Positions 1 to 6,027 of a stretch of DNA of 17,189 bases are shown here, piece by piece (position 1 is the first letter of the stretch; each line of letters starts with the position of its first letter). The DNA comes from Methanoregula sp. (lineage in GTDB: Archaea > Halobacteriota > Methanomicrobia > Methanomicrobiales > Methanospirillaceae): NCBI GenBank assembly GCA_041645435.1, contig JBAZQB010000014.1, positions 1-17,189 of the forward strand, read 5' to 3'. The position numbers and the translations under genes are program-made. The notes beneath the pieces are model-generated. The model did not search any database. It was not told where the DNA came from and saw only the letters and a list, made by a program, of their open reading frames with translations.

Positions 1-335
1 AAGACTGTCAGTTTCCGGTGCTCACGGAAGTCAAAGGCCACGTTTGGGCTACCAACTGCCAGTTTCCGGTGCTCACGGAAGTCAAAGGCCACGTTTGGGA
101 CTGCAAAGACTGCCAGTTTCCGGTGCTCACGGAAGTCAAAGGCCACGTTCGGGACTGCAAAGACTGCCAGTTTCCGGTGCTCACGGAAGTCAAAGGCCAC
201 GTTTGGGACTGCAAAGACTGTCAGTTTCCGGTGCTCACGGAAGTCAAAGGCCACGTTTGGGCTACCAACTGCCAGTTTCCGGTGCTCACGGAAGTCAAAG
301 GCCACGTTTGGGACTGCAAAGACTGCCAGTTTCCG
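1..335 (+). repeat. 51/54-bp tandem repeat array, six full units
   Basis: The shared start gtgctcacggaag occurs at 18, 69, 123, 177, 231 and 282, with a last partial copy at 336, giving spacings of 51, 54, 54, 54, 51 and 54. The 51-bp form has gctaccaac where the 54-bp form has gactgcaaagac. Other differences are single bases (tttggg/ttcggg, tgtcag/tgccag), so the copies are recent. All lengths are multiples of three and the array lies inside an open frame, so it is a protein-coding repeat. It continues off the left edge. Confidence 0.95.
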
Positions 336-374
336 GTGCTGAAAATGGTTAATGGGAAGCCGTTTAAAGGCTAA
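3..374 (+). CDS. Cys-rich tandem-repeat protein, C-terminal part (partial)
   Basis: This is the 3' end of a gene that begins outside the window. The frame is open from base 3 to the stop at 372-374. Each unit reads VLTEVKGHVWDCKDCQFP (18 residues) or VLTEVKGHVWATNCQFP (17 residues), ending in a short non-repeat tail, NGKPFKG. In the long units CKDC recurs with 14 residues between knuckles, a spacing compatible with zinc-ribbon or rubredoxin-like metal sites. The short units have one Cys only, so not every repeat could bind metal alone. One unit has Arg in place of Trp (GHVRDC). No family is recognised. The function is unknown; a metal-binding or surface/adhesion repeat protein is possible. 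Other frames are also open across the array, as expected of a repeat whose unit is a multiple of three, but only this frame runs into a unique tail with a stop. Confidence 0.6.
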   Translation, partial: DCQFPVLTEVKGHVWATNCQFPVLTEVKGHVWDCKDCQFPVLTEVKGHVRDCKDCQFPVLTEVKGHVWDCKDCQFPVLTEVKGHVWATNCQFPVLTEVKGHVWDCKDCQFPVLKMVNGKPFKG

Positions 375-412
375 CCGCCGCGGGTCGCACCCGCAAGGGA
401 TTTAGCTACACC

Positions 413-772
413 ATGAACCTATTCACCAAACTCATAACCGTAACCACCTTAACCCTCACGGCAGCCTGCGCCTCCCTGGAATCCCCCAGGGTCAATTACC
501 TGAACACCTTCAACCGGGTGCGCCAAGAGTGCGGCAAAGGGGAAGCCTACAAGACGCCGCCTATCGTCTTTGTGCGGGACCATGCGGCCCTGAGAGCCAT
601 GTTCCCGAACCTGGAACCGGGGGAACGGCTTTTAGGAGTCCAGTGGGGAGGGGTAGTTTACCTGAGTGAGCCTGACGTTGACAGGGTGACAGTAGCCCAT
701 GAGTTCTGCCACGTGATTGAAGGTGGTAATGAGGCGAGGGCTTATGCGGTTGGGGTGAAGGTGGGGGAGTGA
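413..772 (+). CDS. Putative exported HExxH metallopeptidase-like lipoprotein
   Basis: This is a 119-residue protein. An N-terminal basic/hydrophobic segment (residues 1-18) ends in LTAAC with Cys19, which resembles a lipobox, although position -3 is Thr rather than the usual Leu/Val. Near the C-terminus VAHEFCH (His96, Glu97, His100) is a zincin HExxH motif, and Glu107 in NEARAY could be the third zinc ligand. It is very short for a protease and may be a minimal zincin or an inactive relative. An AAGGGA sequence at 395-400 is a plausible but distant ribosome binding site. It follows the Cys-rich repeat gene after 38 bases. Export and zinc binding are inferred from motifs; substrate unknown. 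Confidence 0.6.
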   Translation: MNLFTKLITVTTLTLTAACASLESPRVNYLNTFNRVRQECGKGEAYKTPPIVFVRDHAALRAMFPNLEPGERLLGVQWGGVVYLSEPDVDRVTVAHEFCHVIEGGNEARAYAVGVKVGE

Positions 773-1118
773 GAATTACCTGGGGATGGGGAAAATCAAC
801 CGGAGGGATGCGCTGCCCACCATCGGGAACAGACTAACCGGTGAAACTCATTTTTGTGGATAAAGCGGAGACAGCATACTCACACGGAGTGCCCACCCCC
901 AGGACTGATTTAAGGAGGCAACATAGATTGACCCGTAAACCCGTACAATGGCTGTGGTCAGCCAAAGGCCCAGAGGCCAAGACCCTGGTGAGCTTTTGGC
1001 ATAGATAGACCTCCTTAACGGCGCAATAGCCCGCCTGAGGGTGCTCGCCACCAGCCTGCCGGTTGGGCTTAGTACACCGGCACAATTTTAAGGCGGGGCG
1101 GCCCGTGTGGAGGTTATT
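773..1118. other. Gene-poor stretch before the first HNH gene
   Basis: No convincing gene is present. Two tiny + strand reading frames could be real. One is 786-863 (ATG, 25 aa). The other is 928-1008 (TTG start, 26 aa), preceded by AAGGAGG at 912-918. After the stop of the second, a different frame is open from 1005 to 1090 without a start codon (it contains GAIARLRVLA), which could mean a decayed gene. A hairpin lies at 1057-1082. Minus-strand frames here have no ribosome binding site and look like shadows. Confidence 0.4.
1057..1089 (+). terminator. Possible hairpin terminator
   Basis: TGCCGGT (1057-1063) pairs exactly with ACCGGCA (1076-1082) across a 12-base loop, followed by CAATTTT. 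The T-run is only four bases, so termination is weakly supported. It would separate the upstream genes from the HNH gene at 1119. Confidence 0.3.
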
Positions 1119-1595
1119 ATGAGTGAATGGCGAATGGTCCCAAGTTGGCCTAATTATGAGGCAAATGAAGATGGGTCTGTAAGGCAAATATCTTCTGGTC
1201 GAATCCTAAAAACATACGAGTCAGAAGGATACCTGATTGTAAAGGTGACTCGACCCGGACTATCCAGAACTATCAGGGTTCAATACCTTGTTGCCGAGGC
1301 TTTCTTAGGGCCTAAGCCGCCGGGGCACAATCTTCACCATAAGGATGAATTGAAGTTTAATAACGTAAAAACGAATCTTGAATATTTACCTGAGCCAAAT
1401 CATCGTAGCATCCATCAATCGGGCATGAATAACAACAGTGCTAAATTGACTGAAGATGAAGTTATAGCCATAAGACACTTATGTTCAGCTGGCAAAAGCC
1501 TGAACTATGTGGCAAGGATGTTTGGCGTAGGGAAGTCCACTGTTAAAGACATTATAAAAGGCAACACATGGGTTAACGTTCAAGCCGGATACTAA
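1119..1595 (+). CDS. NUMOD4-HNH homing endonuclease
   Basis: This is a 158-residue free-standing homing endonuclease of the phage type: a site-specific nuclease that spreads its own gene. Residues 2-45 (EWRMVP..PNYEANEDGSVR) form a NUMOD4 DNA-binding domain. Residues about 52-91 form the HNH_3 fold, with LHHKDELKFNNVKTNLEYL containing the HH, NN and N positions. Residues 106-151 (NSAKLTEDEV...GVGKSTVKDIIKG) look like a helix-turn-helix tail. ATG 1119 is chosen because GGAGG at 1109-1113 is correctly spaced; an in-frame GTG at 1107 overlaps that site. The family usually has His in VHRLVA, and this copy has Gln55 (VQYLVA). It is flanked on both sides by about 320-345 bases without a clear gene, and is a relative of the gene at 6028. 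Confidence 0.88.
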   Translation: MSEWRMVPSWPNYEANEDGSVRQISSGRILKTYESEGYLIVKVTRPGLSRTIRVQYLVAEAFLGPKPPGHNLHHKDELKFNNVKTNLEYLPEPNHRSIHQSGMNNNSAKLTEDEVIAIRHLCSAGKSLNYVARMFGVGKSTVKDIIKGNTWVNVQAGY

Positions 1596-1918
1596 GAACT
1601 CCGGACCCTGTCAAACGATTTCCTGTCACGGTCTTGAGATGTCGTGGCGTGAGTTATCCACCACAATTCGGGCGGCCTATACCGGGAAGGCCCGACCGTG
1701 ACAGGGATTCACTTTAAGAATTGCGCTGAGGGGTACTGAGGACAGGCACGGGATACCGTGTAACACACAGGCCGGATAGGCGAAGTCCAAAAGAGTCCCG
1801 GCTGTATTCCAAGGCGCAAACAATTTCCCGGAAGTGAAGGCCGGGGAAGCCCGTAGGACACAATTCAGACCAGCCCCCGGCATACCCGCCTTGGTTCGCT
1901 GGGGGCACAGGAGGAGAG
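1596..1918. other. GC-rich structured non-coding stretch
   Basis: No firm gene is present. The stretch holds a 12-bp perfect inverted repeat (1622-1633 / 1694-1705), a small CACGG-GATA-CCGTG hairpin near 1747-1760, and a GCCCCC/GGGGGC pairing just before the AGGAGGAG ribosome binding site of the next gene. A 20-aa frame at 1639-1701 and an open frame without a strong start (about 1783-1938) exist, but I cannot support either. It may be a structured leader or RNA, or intron remains linked to the HNH gene. Confidence 0.4.
1622..1705. repeat. 12-bp perfect inverted repeat with 60-base loop
   Basis: CCTGTCACGGTC (1622-1633) is the exact reverse complement of GACCGTGACAGG (1694-1705). The 60 bases between contain further complementary segments (GTGG/CCAC around 1644-1662, GGGC/GCCC around 1670-1693), so as RNA the region could fold into a branched structure closed by the 12-bp stem. 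There is no T-run after it, so it is not a simple terminator. Confidence 0.6.
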
Positions 1919-2164
1919 ATGCCGGTAGCAAATTTTGACTTTGAATTAGAACACAAACTGCAATTGATTGTACATTGGCGATTACCTGCATCTTCCGATG
2001 AAGAAAAGCATTACAGAAACAATATCGAATTAGCAGTGCAGGAAATGGCCTTAATGGTGCAGATTCAAACAGAAGAAACGAGTAAACCTATAGTGGCTGA
2101 AATGGTTAAGCGTTTGAAAGAATTATGGGAATCACATAACAAGGTGGAGGAATCCCAAAAATGA
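1919..2164 (+). CDS. Small hypothetical phage protein (81 aa)
   Basis: ATG 1919 follows a strong AGGAGGAG site and opens the run of small genes to 5233. The protein is mostly helical by eye (residues 25-80, with many Glu/Lys/Gln) and ends in charged residues. It has no Cys motif, signal or membrane segment and I recognise no family. Its stop overlaps the start of the next gene by four bases (ATGA), implying translational coupling. It is more AT-rich than the non-coding stretch before it. Confidence 0.65.
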   Translation: MPVANFDFELEHKLQLIVHWRLPASSDEEKHYRNNIELAVQEMALMVQIQTEETSKPIVAEMVKRLKELWESHNKVEESQK

Positions 2165-2319
2165 AACCAGAGCGGCGCACCTACTGGCTAACCAAAGTCA
2201 ACTGGCTCGGACTGAGGCGCAAGATCATGCAAGTCAAAACCGCCTTGAACTTTTCCCCTGAACGTGGGCGGCGGATTGCCTTGGCTTTGGGCGGGACTCG
2301 GTTGGAGAGGGTGGGGTGA
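2161..2319 (+). CDS. Small basic hypothetical protein (52 aa)
   Basis: ATG 2161 overlaps the previous stop (ATGA), and GGAGGA lies about nine bases upstream. The frame runs to TGA 2317-2319, which overlaps the next ATG. The product starts MKPERRTYWLTKVNW and is rich in Arg/Lys (LRRKIMQVK, PERGRRIALALGG), suggesting nucleic-acid contact, but no domain is recognised. Coupling on both sides is the main reason to accept so short a gene. Confidence 0.6.
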   Translation: MKPERRTYWLTKVNWLGLRRKIMQVKTALNFSPERGRRIALALGGTRLERVG

Positions 2320-2687
2320 TGGAAGATAAAAAGTTTAACCCAACTCCGGGGCCATGGAGAATAGGCTATATATTAAAGCCTTGGATTTACACAGACTATC
2401 CCAGGTTTAATGAGAAGGGCGAGAAATTTAAAGACTTCCCGATTGCAACTACTGAAGAAAGCCATTGGGGAAAGGAAGCGGCTATAGACAACGCTCGTCT
2501 TATCGCCGCCGCCCCGACCCTCTACCACAAGCTCAAGGATACGGTAGAGTGGCTAGACCGGGAAATAAAGCATCACGAAGCATTAGCCAAAACTCTCGGG
2601 ATGCAGGGTAAGGGGGATAGGATTATTCGCCTCGAAGAACTCCGAGATGACCTTCAGGAGACTTTGCGGAAGGTGGGGGAAGGGTAG
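2319..2687 (+). CDS. Phage orphan protein with TPGPW and NARLIAAAP motifs
   Basis: This is a 122-residue protein. The N-terminal PTPGPWRI (residues 7-14) and internal DNARLIAAAPTLYHKL are the hallmarks of a small phage/prophage protein family of unknown function often seen in early regions. The C-terminal 50 residues are a charged helix. The start is ATG 2319 (TGATG overlap with the previous stop), with GGAGAGG upstream; GTG 2316 directly before it is less likely. It precedes a gene with a related RIV..MNCHDALVAALE segment, so the two may descend from the same family. Confidence 0.75.
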   Translation: MEDKKFNPTPGPWRIGYILKPWIYTDYPRFNEKGEKFKDFPIATTEESHWGKEAAIDNARLIAAAPTLYHKLKDTVEWLDREIKHHEALAKTLGMQGKGDRIIRLEELRDDLQETLRKVGEG

Positions 2688-2990
2688 ATGGCAGACAAAA
2701 ACTGGACATCCAAGGGCGTTTACGTTTACGGGAACACCGGAGTCATTTATGACTGTTTGGGAGCACAGGTTGCTGCTGTGCAAGGTAGTTTGGTGTTGGG
2801 TGTCACAGGGGAAGGCCGGGCTAAGAGGATTGTACTGGCTATGAACTGCCACGACGCCCTTGTGGCGGCGCTGGAAGAAATTAAAGATGAACTTTTTCAG
2901 TTGCGATGCTTAGGCTTCGCTGTGCCTACCAGTAGATTGACTCAAATTGGGGAAATGGCTCAAGAAGCTCTCGCTAAGGCCAAGGAGTAA
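2688..2990 (+). CDS. Small phage hypothetical protein (100 aa)
   Basis: It starts at ATG 2688, right after the previous stop TAG 2685-2687, with a G-rich binding site (GGTGGGGGAAGGG) upstream. The first half is beta-like with Gly/Val (VYVYGNTGVIYD, VLGVTGEG). The second half has AKRIVLAMNCHDALVAALEEI, the helix that in related phage proteins reads as ARRIVA.VN.C..L..AL. Function unknown. The stop overlaps the next ATG (TAATG). Confidence 0.7.
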   Translation: MADKNWTSKGVYVYGNTGVIYDCLGAQVAAVQGSLVLGVTGEGRAKRIVLAMNCHDALVAALEEIKDELFQLRCLGFAVPTSRLTQIGEMAQEALAKAKE

Positions 2991-3250
2991 TGATGGAAGT
3001 TAAAAAGGAAGCAATGCCTGACCCAATGGAATATTGCCTTAATTGCGAAATCCATTGGAATCCCCGAAGGCATGGGCCAACCTGCCCCTTATGCGGTGCC
3101 GCGGCTTTTGTGGTCCCAGTAATTACAAAACCATCGCAAAGACCTGTTTGTACGTGCGGGGAGGAATTGGTTTGCCCCAAGTGCGAAATTGAATTGCATC
3201 ATTCTGACCCCGAAATCCTCATTATGAAAAAGAGTTTCAAGGAGTCCTAA
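2990..3250 (+). CDS. Small zinc-ribbon protein (86 aa)
   Basis: The protein has three Cys clusters: YCLNCEIHW (16-19), TCPLCGA (near 32-35) and the C-terminal VCTCGEELVCPKCE. Two CxxC pairs with a connecting loop, plus a second set near the end, indicate two zinc-binding knuckles. No catalytic domain is seen; it is probably a DNA-, RNA- or protein-binding accessory factor. The ATG at 2990 overlaps the previous TAA, and a second ATG follows at 2993. No specific family is recognised. Confidence 0.7.
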   Translation: MMEVKKEAMPDPMEYCLNCEIHWNPRRHGPTCPLCGAAAFVVPVITKPSQRPVCTCGEELVCPKCEIELHHSDPEILIMKKSFKES

Positions 3251-3251
3251 A

Positions 3252-3566
3252 ATGGAATACGCCCACGCTTCCCACGCTGAACCACCCATAAGCCCGCCAG
3301 AGCCGGAACCGCAGGCCACAAAGAAAATCAAGGTCTATGTCCGCCTTTCCGGCCTCATTGAGGAAGAAATCGAAGTTCCAGCCGATCTGGACATTACCGA
3401 CATCGAAGCCGTAGCTGATGCCATGGAGAAGAACACTCCCTACCCTGGCGGATTTTGGAACCTTGGGCTCGGGGAGTTTTGGGATCAGAAATCCCTTAAT
3501 GACACTATCGCCCCTTGGTATGACCGGGACCGAGCTATGGTGGCTATTGAGAGCGTGGAGGGGTAG
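3252..3566 (+). CDS. Small acidic hypothetical protein (104 aa)
   Basis: ATG 3252 comes one base after the previous stop, with AAGGAG at 3239-3244. A Pro/Glu-rich N-terminal stretch (PPISPPEPEP) is followed by KKIKVYVRLSGLIEEEIEVPAD, a beta-strand pattern seen in several small phage proteins, then an acidic helix and an aromatic stretch (GGFWNLGLGEFWDQ). No motif gives a function. Two bases separate it from the next gene. Confidence 0.65.
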   Translation: MEYAHASHAEPPISPPEPEPQATKKIKVYVRLSGLIEEEIEVPADLDITDIEAVADAMEKNTPYPGGFWNLGLGEFWDQKSLNDTIAPWYDRDRAMVAIESVEG

Positions 3567-3568
3567 TT

Positions 3569-3877
3569 ATGGACTATTGGGAAGAGTGTCTTGCAGAGTC
3601 TTTTGAAGAGCACGGCGTTGTTGTTACACCAGAGCAATTAACCTCCATTACAAAAGACGTAGCAGGTGCTTTTGAAAACTACGGTATGGCCTACCCAACA
3701 CCAGAGAATCCTCTTAAATCTGAATTATCGGACCTGAAAAGGGAATTGAAGAAAGAGCGGGAAAAAGTTGTTTGTCCTGAATGTAAAGGTTCGGGTCAAG
3801 ATATTTCTTATGGCCCTTCATATACTGCTATCTCCGATTGCTCCAAATGTAAAGGAGAAGGCAAGGTTTCACCATGA
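3569..3877 (+). CDS. Phage protein with DnaJ-like CxxCxGxG zinc knuckles
   Basis: This is a 102-residue protein. The N-terminal part (DYWEECLAESFEEHGV....ENYGMAYP) matches a small orphan family common in phages. A charged coiled segment (residues 50-66) leads to CPECKGSG and CSKCKGEG, two CxxCxGxG repeats as in half of a DnaJ zinc finger, spaced to bind one zinc. It is probably an accessory protein contacting nucleic acid or protein; there is no J domain, so it is not a chaperone itself. Its stop overlaps the next ATG (ATGA). Confidence 0.75.
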   Translation: MDYWEECLAESFEEHGVVVTPEQLTSITKDVAGAFENYGMAYPTPENPLKSELSDLKRELKKEREKVVCPECKGSGQDISYGPSYTAISDCSKCKGEGKVSP

Positions 3878-4065
3878 CCATTCCCGCCCCCAAAGTCCTT
3901 CACCCGGAGCGCACCCGCCGCCCCTACGTTACCGACGTTGGGCAGTTAAACAGCATTAAGGACATGACCATGGACCTGCTCATGGCTCTGGATACCGGGA
4001 AGGCAACTGAACAACAAAGGATGGCGCTGAAATTCTTCATAGCCACGATTGAAGGGGGTAAATGA
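3874..4065 (+). CDS. Small hypothetical protein (63 aa)
   Basis: ATG 3874 overlaps the previous gene's stop by four bases, and GGAGAAGG lies upstream at about 3855-3862. The N-terminus is rich in Pro/Arg (PAPKVLHPERTRRPYV). The C-terminal 40 residues look helical (MTMDLLMALDTGKATEQQRMALKFF). No family is recognised. It is coupled to the next gene by another ATGA overlap. Confidence 0.6.
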   Translation: MTIPAPKVLHPERTRRPYVTDVGQLNSIKDMTMDLLMALDTGKATEQQRMALKFFIATIEGGK

Positions 4066-4271
4066 TGATAGAAATAGACACGACTGTAAAAATATACTGG
4101 CACGGTGAATTAGGGTTATTAACAGAGGAAGGTATTTTTAGAGTATCTTTTAATGCAGCCGATCAAGTAATGAACCAAACCAAAGCTATGATACGTAAAG
4201 ACCTGGAGCGAATGCACAACAGAATGGTTAGCAACGGCATATGGTGTCTGCAAGAGGGGGCATTGACATGA
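4062..4271 (+). CDS. Small hypothetical protein (69 aa)
   Basis: It starts at ATG 4062 (or the second ATG at 4065) with GAAGGGGG upstream, overlapping the stop before it. No conserved motif, signal or membrane segment is visible; the C-terminal half is a charged helix (KAMIRKDLERMHNRM). The gene is AT-rich relative to its neighbours. It overlaps the next start by four bases. Confidence 0.6.
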   Translation: MMIEIDTTVKIYWHGELGLLTEEGIFRVSFNAADQVMNQTKAMIRKDLERMHNRMVSNGIWCLQEGALT

Positions 4272-4432
4272 GCCTTAGCCGGCAGGACTGGCTCAAGAAA
4301 GCCCAGGAGCACGACAAGACGGCCAGAGAGTATTATCGGAAGGATGAAATTACCATGGCAAGAAGTTACGAATCAAAGGCAGACGCTGCGAGGTTGTGTG
4401 CAATGCTGGCGGAAGCACGGGAGGAGAGATGA
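4268..4432 (+). CDS. Small charged helical protein (54 aa)
   Basis: ATG 4268 follows GAGGGGG and overlaps the previous TGA. An upstream in-frame ATG at 4241 lies inside the previous gene and is less likely. The sequence (DWLKKAQEHDKTAREYYRKD..MARSYESKADAARLCAML) is almost all helix-forming and may be a short coiled coil. No family is recognised. It is coupled to the zinc-ribbon gene at 4429. Confidence 0.55.
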   Translation: MSLSRQDWLKKAQEHDKTAREYYRKDEITMARSYESKADAARLCAMLAEAREER

Positions 4433-4668
4433 GCGAGGATAGCCAGAAATGCCCGTTTTGTGGGAGTGATTATAAGTTTAAGGGCAGCATAGACCATCAT
4501 TATGCTTGCGGAACTATTAACCCAATAAATCACCCTGATACATGGACAAGATTCCCCAGGTGCCATGAGAAAGAACTTAATGCAGTAAAAGCCGAAATCG
4601 CCCAACTGCAAGCAGCCCTTGCCCTCAAGGACCAGTTGTTAGAGGCGTTGCGGGAGAGGTCGAGATGA
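4429..4668 (+). CDS. Zinc-ribbon plus coiled-coil phage protein (79 aa)
   Basis: The start at ATG 4429 is preceded by GGAGGAGAG; the in-frame ATG at 4396 lies in the previous gene. MSEDSQKCPFCGS gives a first CxxC knuckle, YACGT and RCHEK further Cys/His, and the last 30 residues (VKAEIAQLQAALALKDQLLEAL) form a coiled coil. The gene at 12001 begins in the same way (MSQDKCPFCGA), and the protein at 11327 has similar coiled-coil segments, so these look like reshuffled relatives. Its role is probably binding or scaffolding; no enzyme motif is present. Confidence 0.7.
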   Translation: MSEDSQKCPFCGSDYKFKGSIDHHYACGTINPINHPDTWTRFPRCHEKELNAVKAEIAQLQAALALKDQLLEALRERSR

Positions 4669-4832
4669 GCCACTACGCCATCCTCGCTTTTGGCTTCATC
4701 CTGGGCGCTCTAATAGCCTTTCTAGGTATCGAAATCGTAGTGCTGTTTCGTGAACATCGTCGGAACCGCGGCAAAAAGGATTTTGAAGCAGCGAGGAAGG
4801 CGTTTAGGGAGGGGAGTGGGGATGGAAAATAA
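4665..4832 (+). CDS. Single-TM small membrane protein (55 aa)
   Basis: ATG 4665 overlaps the previous stop (ATGA) and has GGGAGAGG upstream. Residues 4-28 (YAILAFGFILGALIAFLGIE and on) form one hydrophobic helix, followed by a basic tail (FREHRRNRGKKDFEAARKAF) that should face the cytoplasm. Size and topology resemble small phage membrane proteins such as holin or spanin-type accessories, but there is no lysis gene nearby to support that. The start of the next gene lies inside its 3' end. Confidence 0.6.
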   Translation: MSHYAILAFGFILGALIAFLGIEIVVLFREHRRNRGKKDFEAARKAFREGSGDGK

Positions 4833-5148
4833 GCTATCGAAATTACCCAAGTGGGCGCAAGAGCATATTGCCAATATAGAACTGCGCAATGGTAGGCTCA
4901 CCCGTGACTTGGCAGAACAATTAGCCATAAACACTGACACTCACCCTGAATCAAACACTTATTATCAGTTATGGCTGGATGGCGATTTTACCAAGCGTTA
5001 CTTGCCTGCAAATTCCCATTTAACCTTCATCGGCAAAAATACTAAGGTTTCTGTTTTCGTTGATCATAAAGGTCAAATTCGCATTGACATAGGCAACGGC
5101 CTTATTATGCCTCAAGCCCGTAATAGCATCTATATTGTGCCGGAGTAA
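4822..5148 (+). CDS. Small phage hypothetical protein (108 aa)
   Basis: ATG 4822 is chosen because GGGAGGGG at 4807-4814 is well spaced; an in-frame start at 4750 would lie inside the previous gene. The opening KLSKLPKWAQEHIANIELRNGRL matches a recurrent N-terminus of small phage proteins (LSKLPKWAQ.HI..L). The rest alternates strands (YYQLWLDGDF, HLTFIGKNTKVSVFVDHKGQIRIDIGNG). Function unknown. It overlaps the membrane-protein gene by 11 bases. Confidence 0.7.
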   Translation: MENKLSKLPKWAQEHIANIELRNGRLTRDLAEQLAINTDTHPESNTYYQLWLDGDFTKRYLPANSHLTFIGKNTKVSVFVDHKGQIRIDIGNGLIMPQARNSIYIVPE

Positions 5149-5152
5149 ACCC

Positions 5153-5233
5153 ATGTTTAACGAACTTCTCAACTTTGCCCTAACCGGCCTGCTGTTCGTG
5201 GTGGTGGGCGTGATCATGTGGATGTGCGGGTGA
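5153..5233 (+). CDS. Tiny single-TM peptide (26 aa)
   Basis: ATG 5153 has GGAG at 5142-5145. The product is one hydrophobic helix (FALTGLLFVVVGVIMWM) with a short N-terminal polar part, ending MCG. Its position in a tightly packed operon, four bases before the exonuclease gene, supports translation, possibly as a coupling leader for that gene. Function unknown. Confidence 0.4.
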   Translation: MFNELLNFALTGLLFVVVGVIMWMCG

Positions 5234-5236
5234 TTT

Positions 5237-6022
5237 ATGCTTGAATCAATCCACCAGAGCCATTTAGGGATGTTCCTACGCTGCCCGGCCCAATTTGAGC
5301 GCCGATACATTCATGGTGAAATCATCCCCCCTGGAATCTCAGCCCGCCGCGGCTCTGCTACCCACAAGGCCGCACAGGTCAACCATGCGCAGAAACTTAA
5401 CTCCCATGAGGATTTGCCGGTTGACGCCTTGCAGGATGCCGCCAGAGATGAATATGTCCGCCTTGTCACAGATCGGGGAGTTTTTATTCCCAAAGACCAG
5501 ATCGGGGAAAAAGAAAAACTCTTGGGCGCTGGCCTGGATGCAGCCACACGGCTAACCAAACTTTATCGGGAAACCCTGGCCCCGGAAATTCAGCCGATAA
5601 TGGTGGAACAGCGCCTTGAGTTCGATGCTGGCCTTAAACTTCCTTTGGTGGGGATCGTGGACGTACTTACGGAAGATCACTGGATGCCGGATTTAAAGAC
5701 TGCTGATAAGGCCAAGCCAGCGGGGGAAGCCGATAAATCTTTGCAACTTACCTTCTATTCTGGGTTGGTGGCAAATCATGTCGGCAAGTGGCCCGATAAA
5801 ATTAGCCTGGAAATTCTGGTCAACAATAAAGAGCCGAAACTGCAAAGCCTTGAAACCGTCCGCGGCCCGGAGCATTGGAAGAATCTTATGTTGCGGGTTC
5901 AATTAATGATTGCTCAGATTCAGACCGGGTTATTTCCACCTTGCGACCCGGGAGCCTGGATATGCAGCCCGCGCTGGTGCGGATATTGGGATAGTTGCCG
6001 CTATTCATTGAAAAAGAGGTAG
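5237..6022 (+). CDS. PD-(D/E)XK exonuclease, RecB/Cas4-like, with Fe-S-type Cys
   Basis: This is a 261-residue nuclease of the PDDEXK_1 / RecB-like superfamily. Motifs in order: FLRCPAQFERRYI (Cys16), RRGSATHKAAQ (His43), LVGIVDVL (Asp142), MPDLKTADKAK (Asp152, Lys154) and LQLTFYSGL (Gln170, Tyr174). Three C-terminal Cys, CSPRWCGYWDSC (243, 248, 254), with Cys16 match the four-Cys iron-sulphur layout of AddB/Cas4 nucleases, though the spacing of 4 and 5 is slightly different. It probably degrades one strand of DNA ends to give 3' overhangs for single-strand annealing. Its likely partner is the 361-aa protein at 6568, from which it is separated by an HNH gene. ATG 5237 lies four bases after the tiny peptide; GGGTGA is a weak binding site. 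Confidence 0.85.
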   Translation: MLESIHQSHLGMFLRCPAQFERRYIHGEIIPPGISARRGSATHKAAQVNHAQKLNSHEDLPVDALQDAARDEYVRLVTDRGVFIPKDQIGEKEKLLGAGLDAATRLTKLYRETLAPEIQPIMVEQRLEFDAGLKLPLVGIVDVLTEDHWMPDLKTADKAKPAGEADKSLQLTFYSGLVANHVGKWPDKISLEILVNNKEPKLQSLETVRGPEHWKNLMLRVQLMIAQIQTGLFPPCDPGAWICSPRWCGYWDSCRYSLKKR

Positions 6023-6027
6023 GACAA

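Noticed and set aside
1..335. CRISPR array
   Set aside because: Repeats are contiguous with no unique spacers, differ only by single bases and one in-frame indel, and lie in an open frame.
8..352. Other long open frames (both strands) across the repeat array
   Set aside because: They are open only because the unit is a multiple of three. None has a ribosome binding site, and the frame from base 3 continues into a unique tail.
834..1187. 117-aa minus-strand frame
   Set aside because: It overlaps the start of the HNH gene, has no binding site and no recognisable sequence.
773..1918. Group II intron around the HNH gene
   Set aside because: No GUGYG start, no domain V-like hairpin and no reverse transcriptase could be found by eye.
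1677..1991. Minus-strand frames opposite the leader of the 1919 gene
   Set aside because: They cross the strong AGGAGGAG start region of a well-supported gene and resemble no protein.
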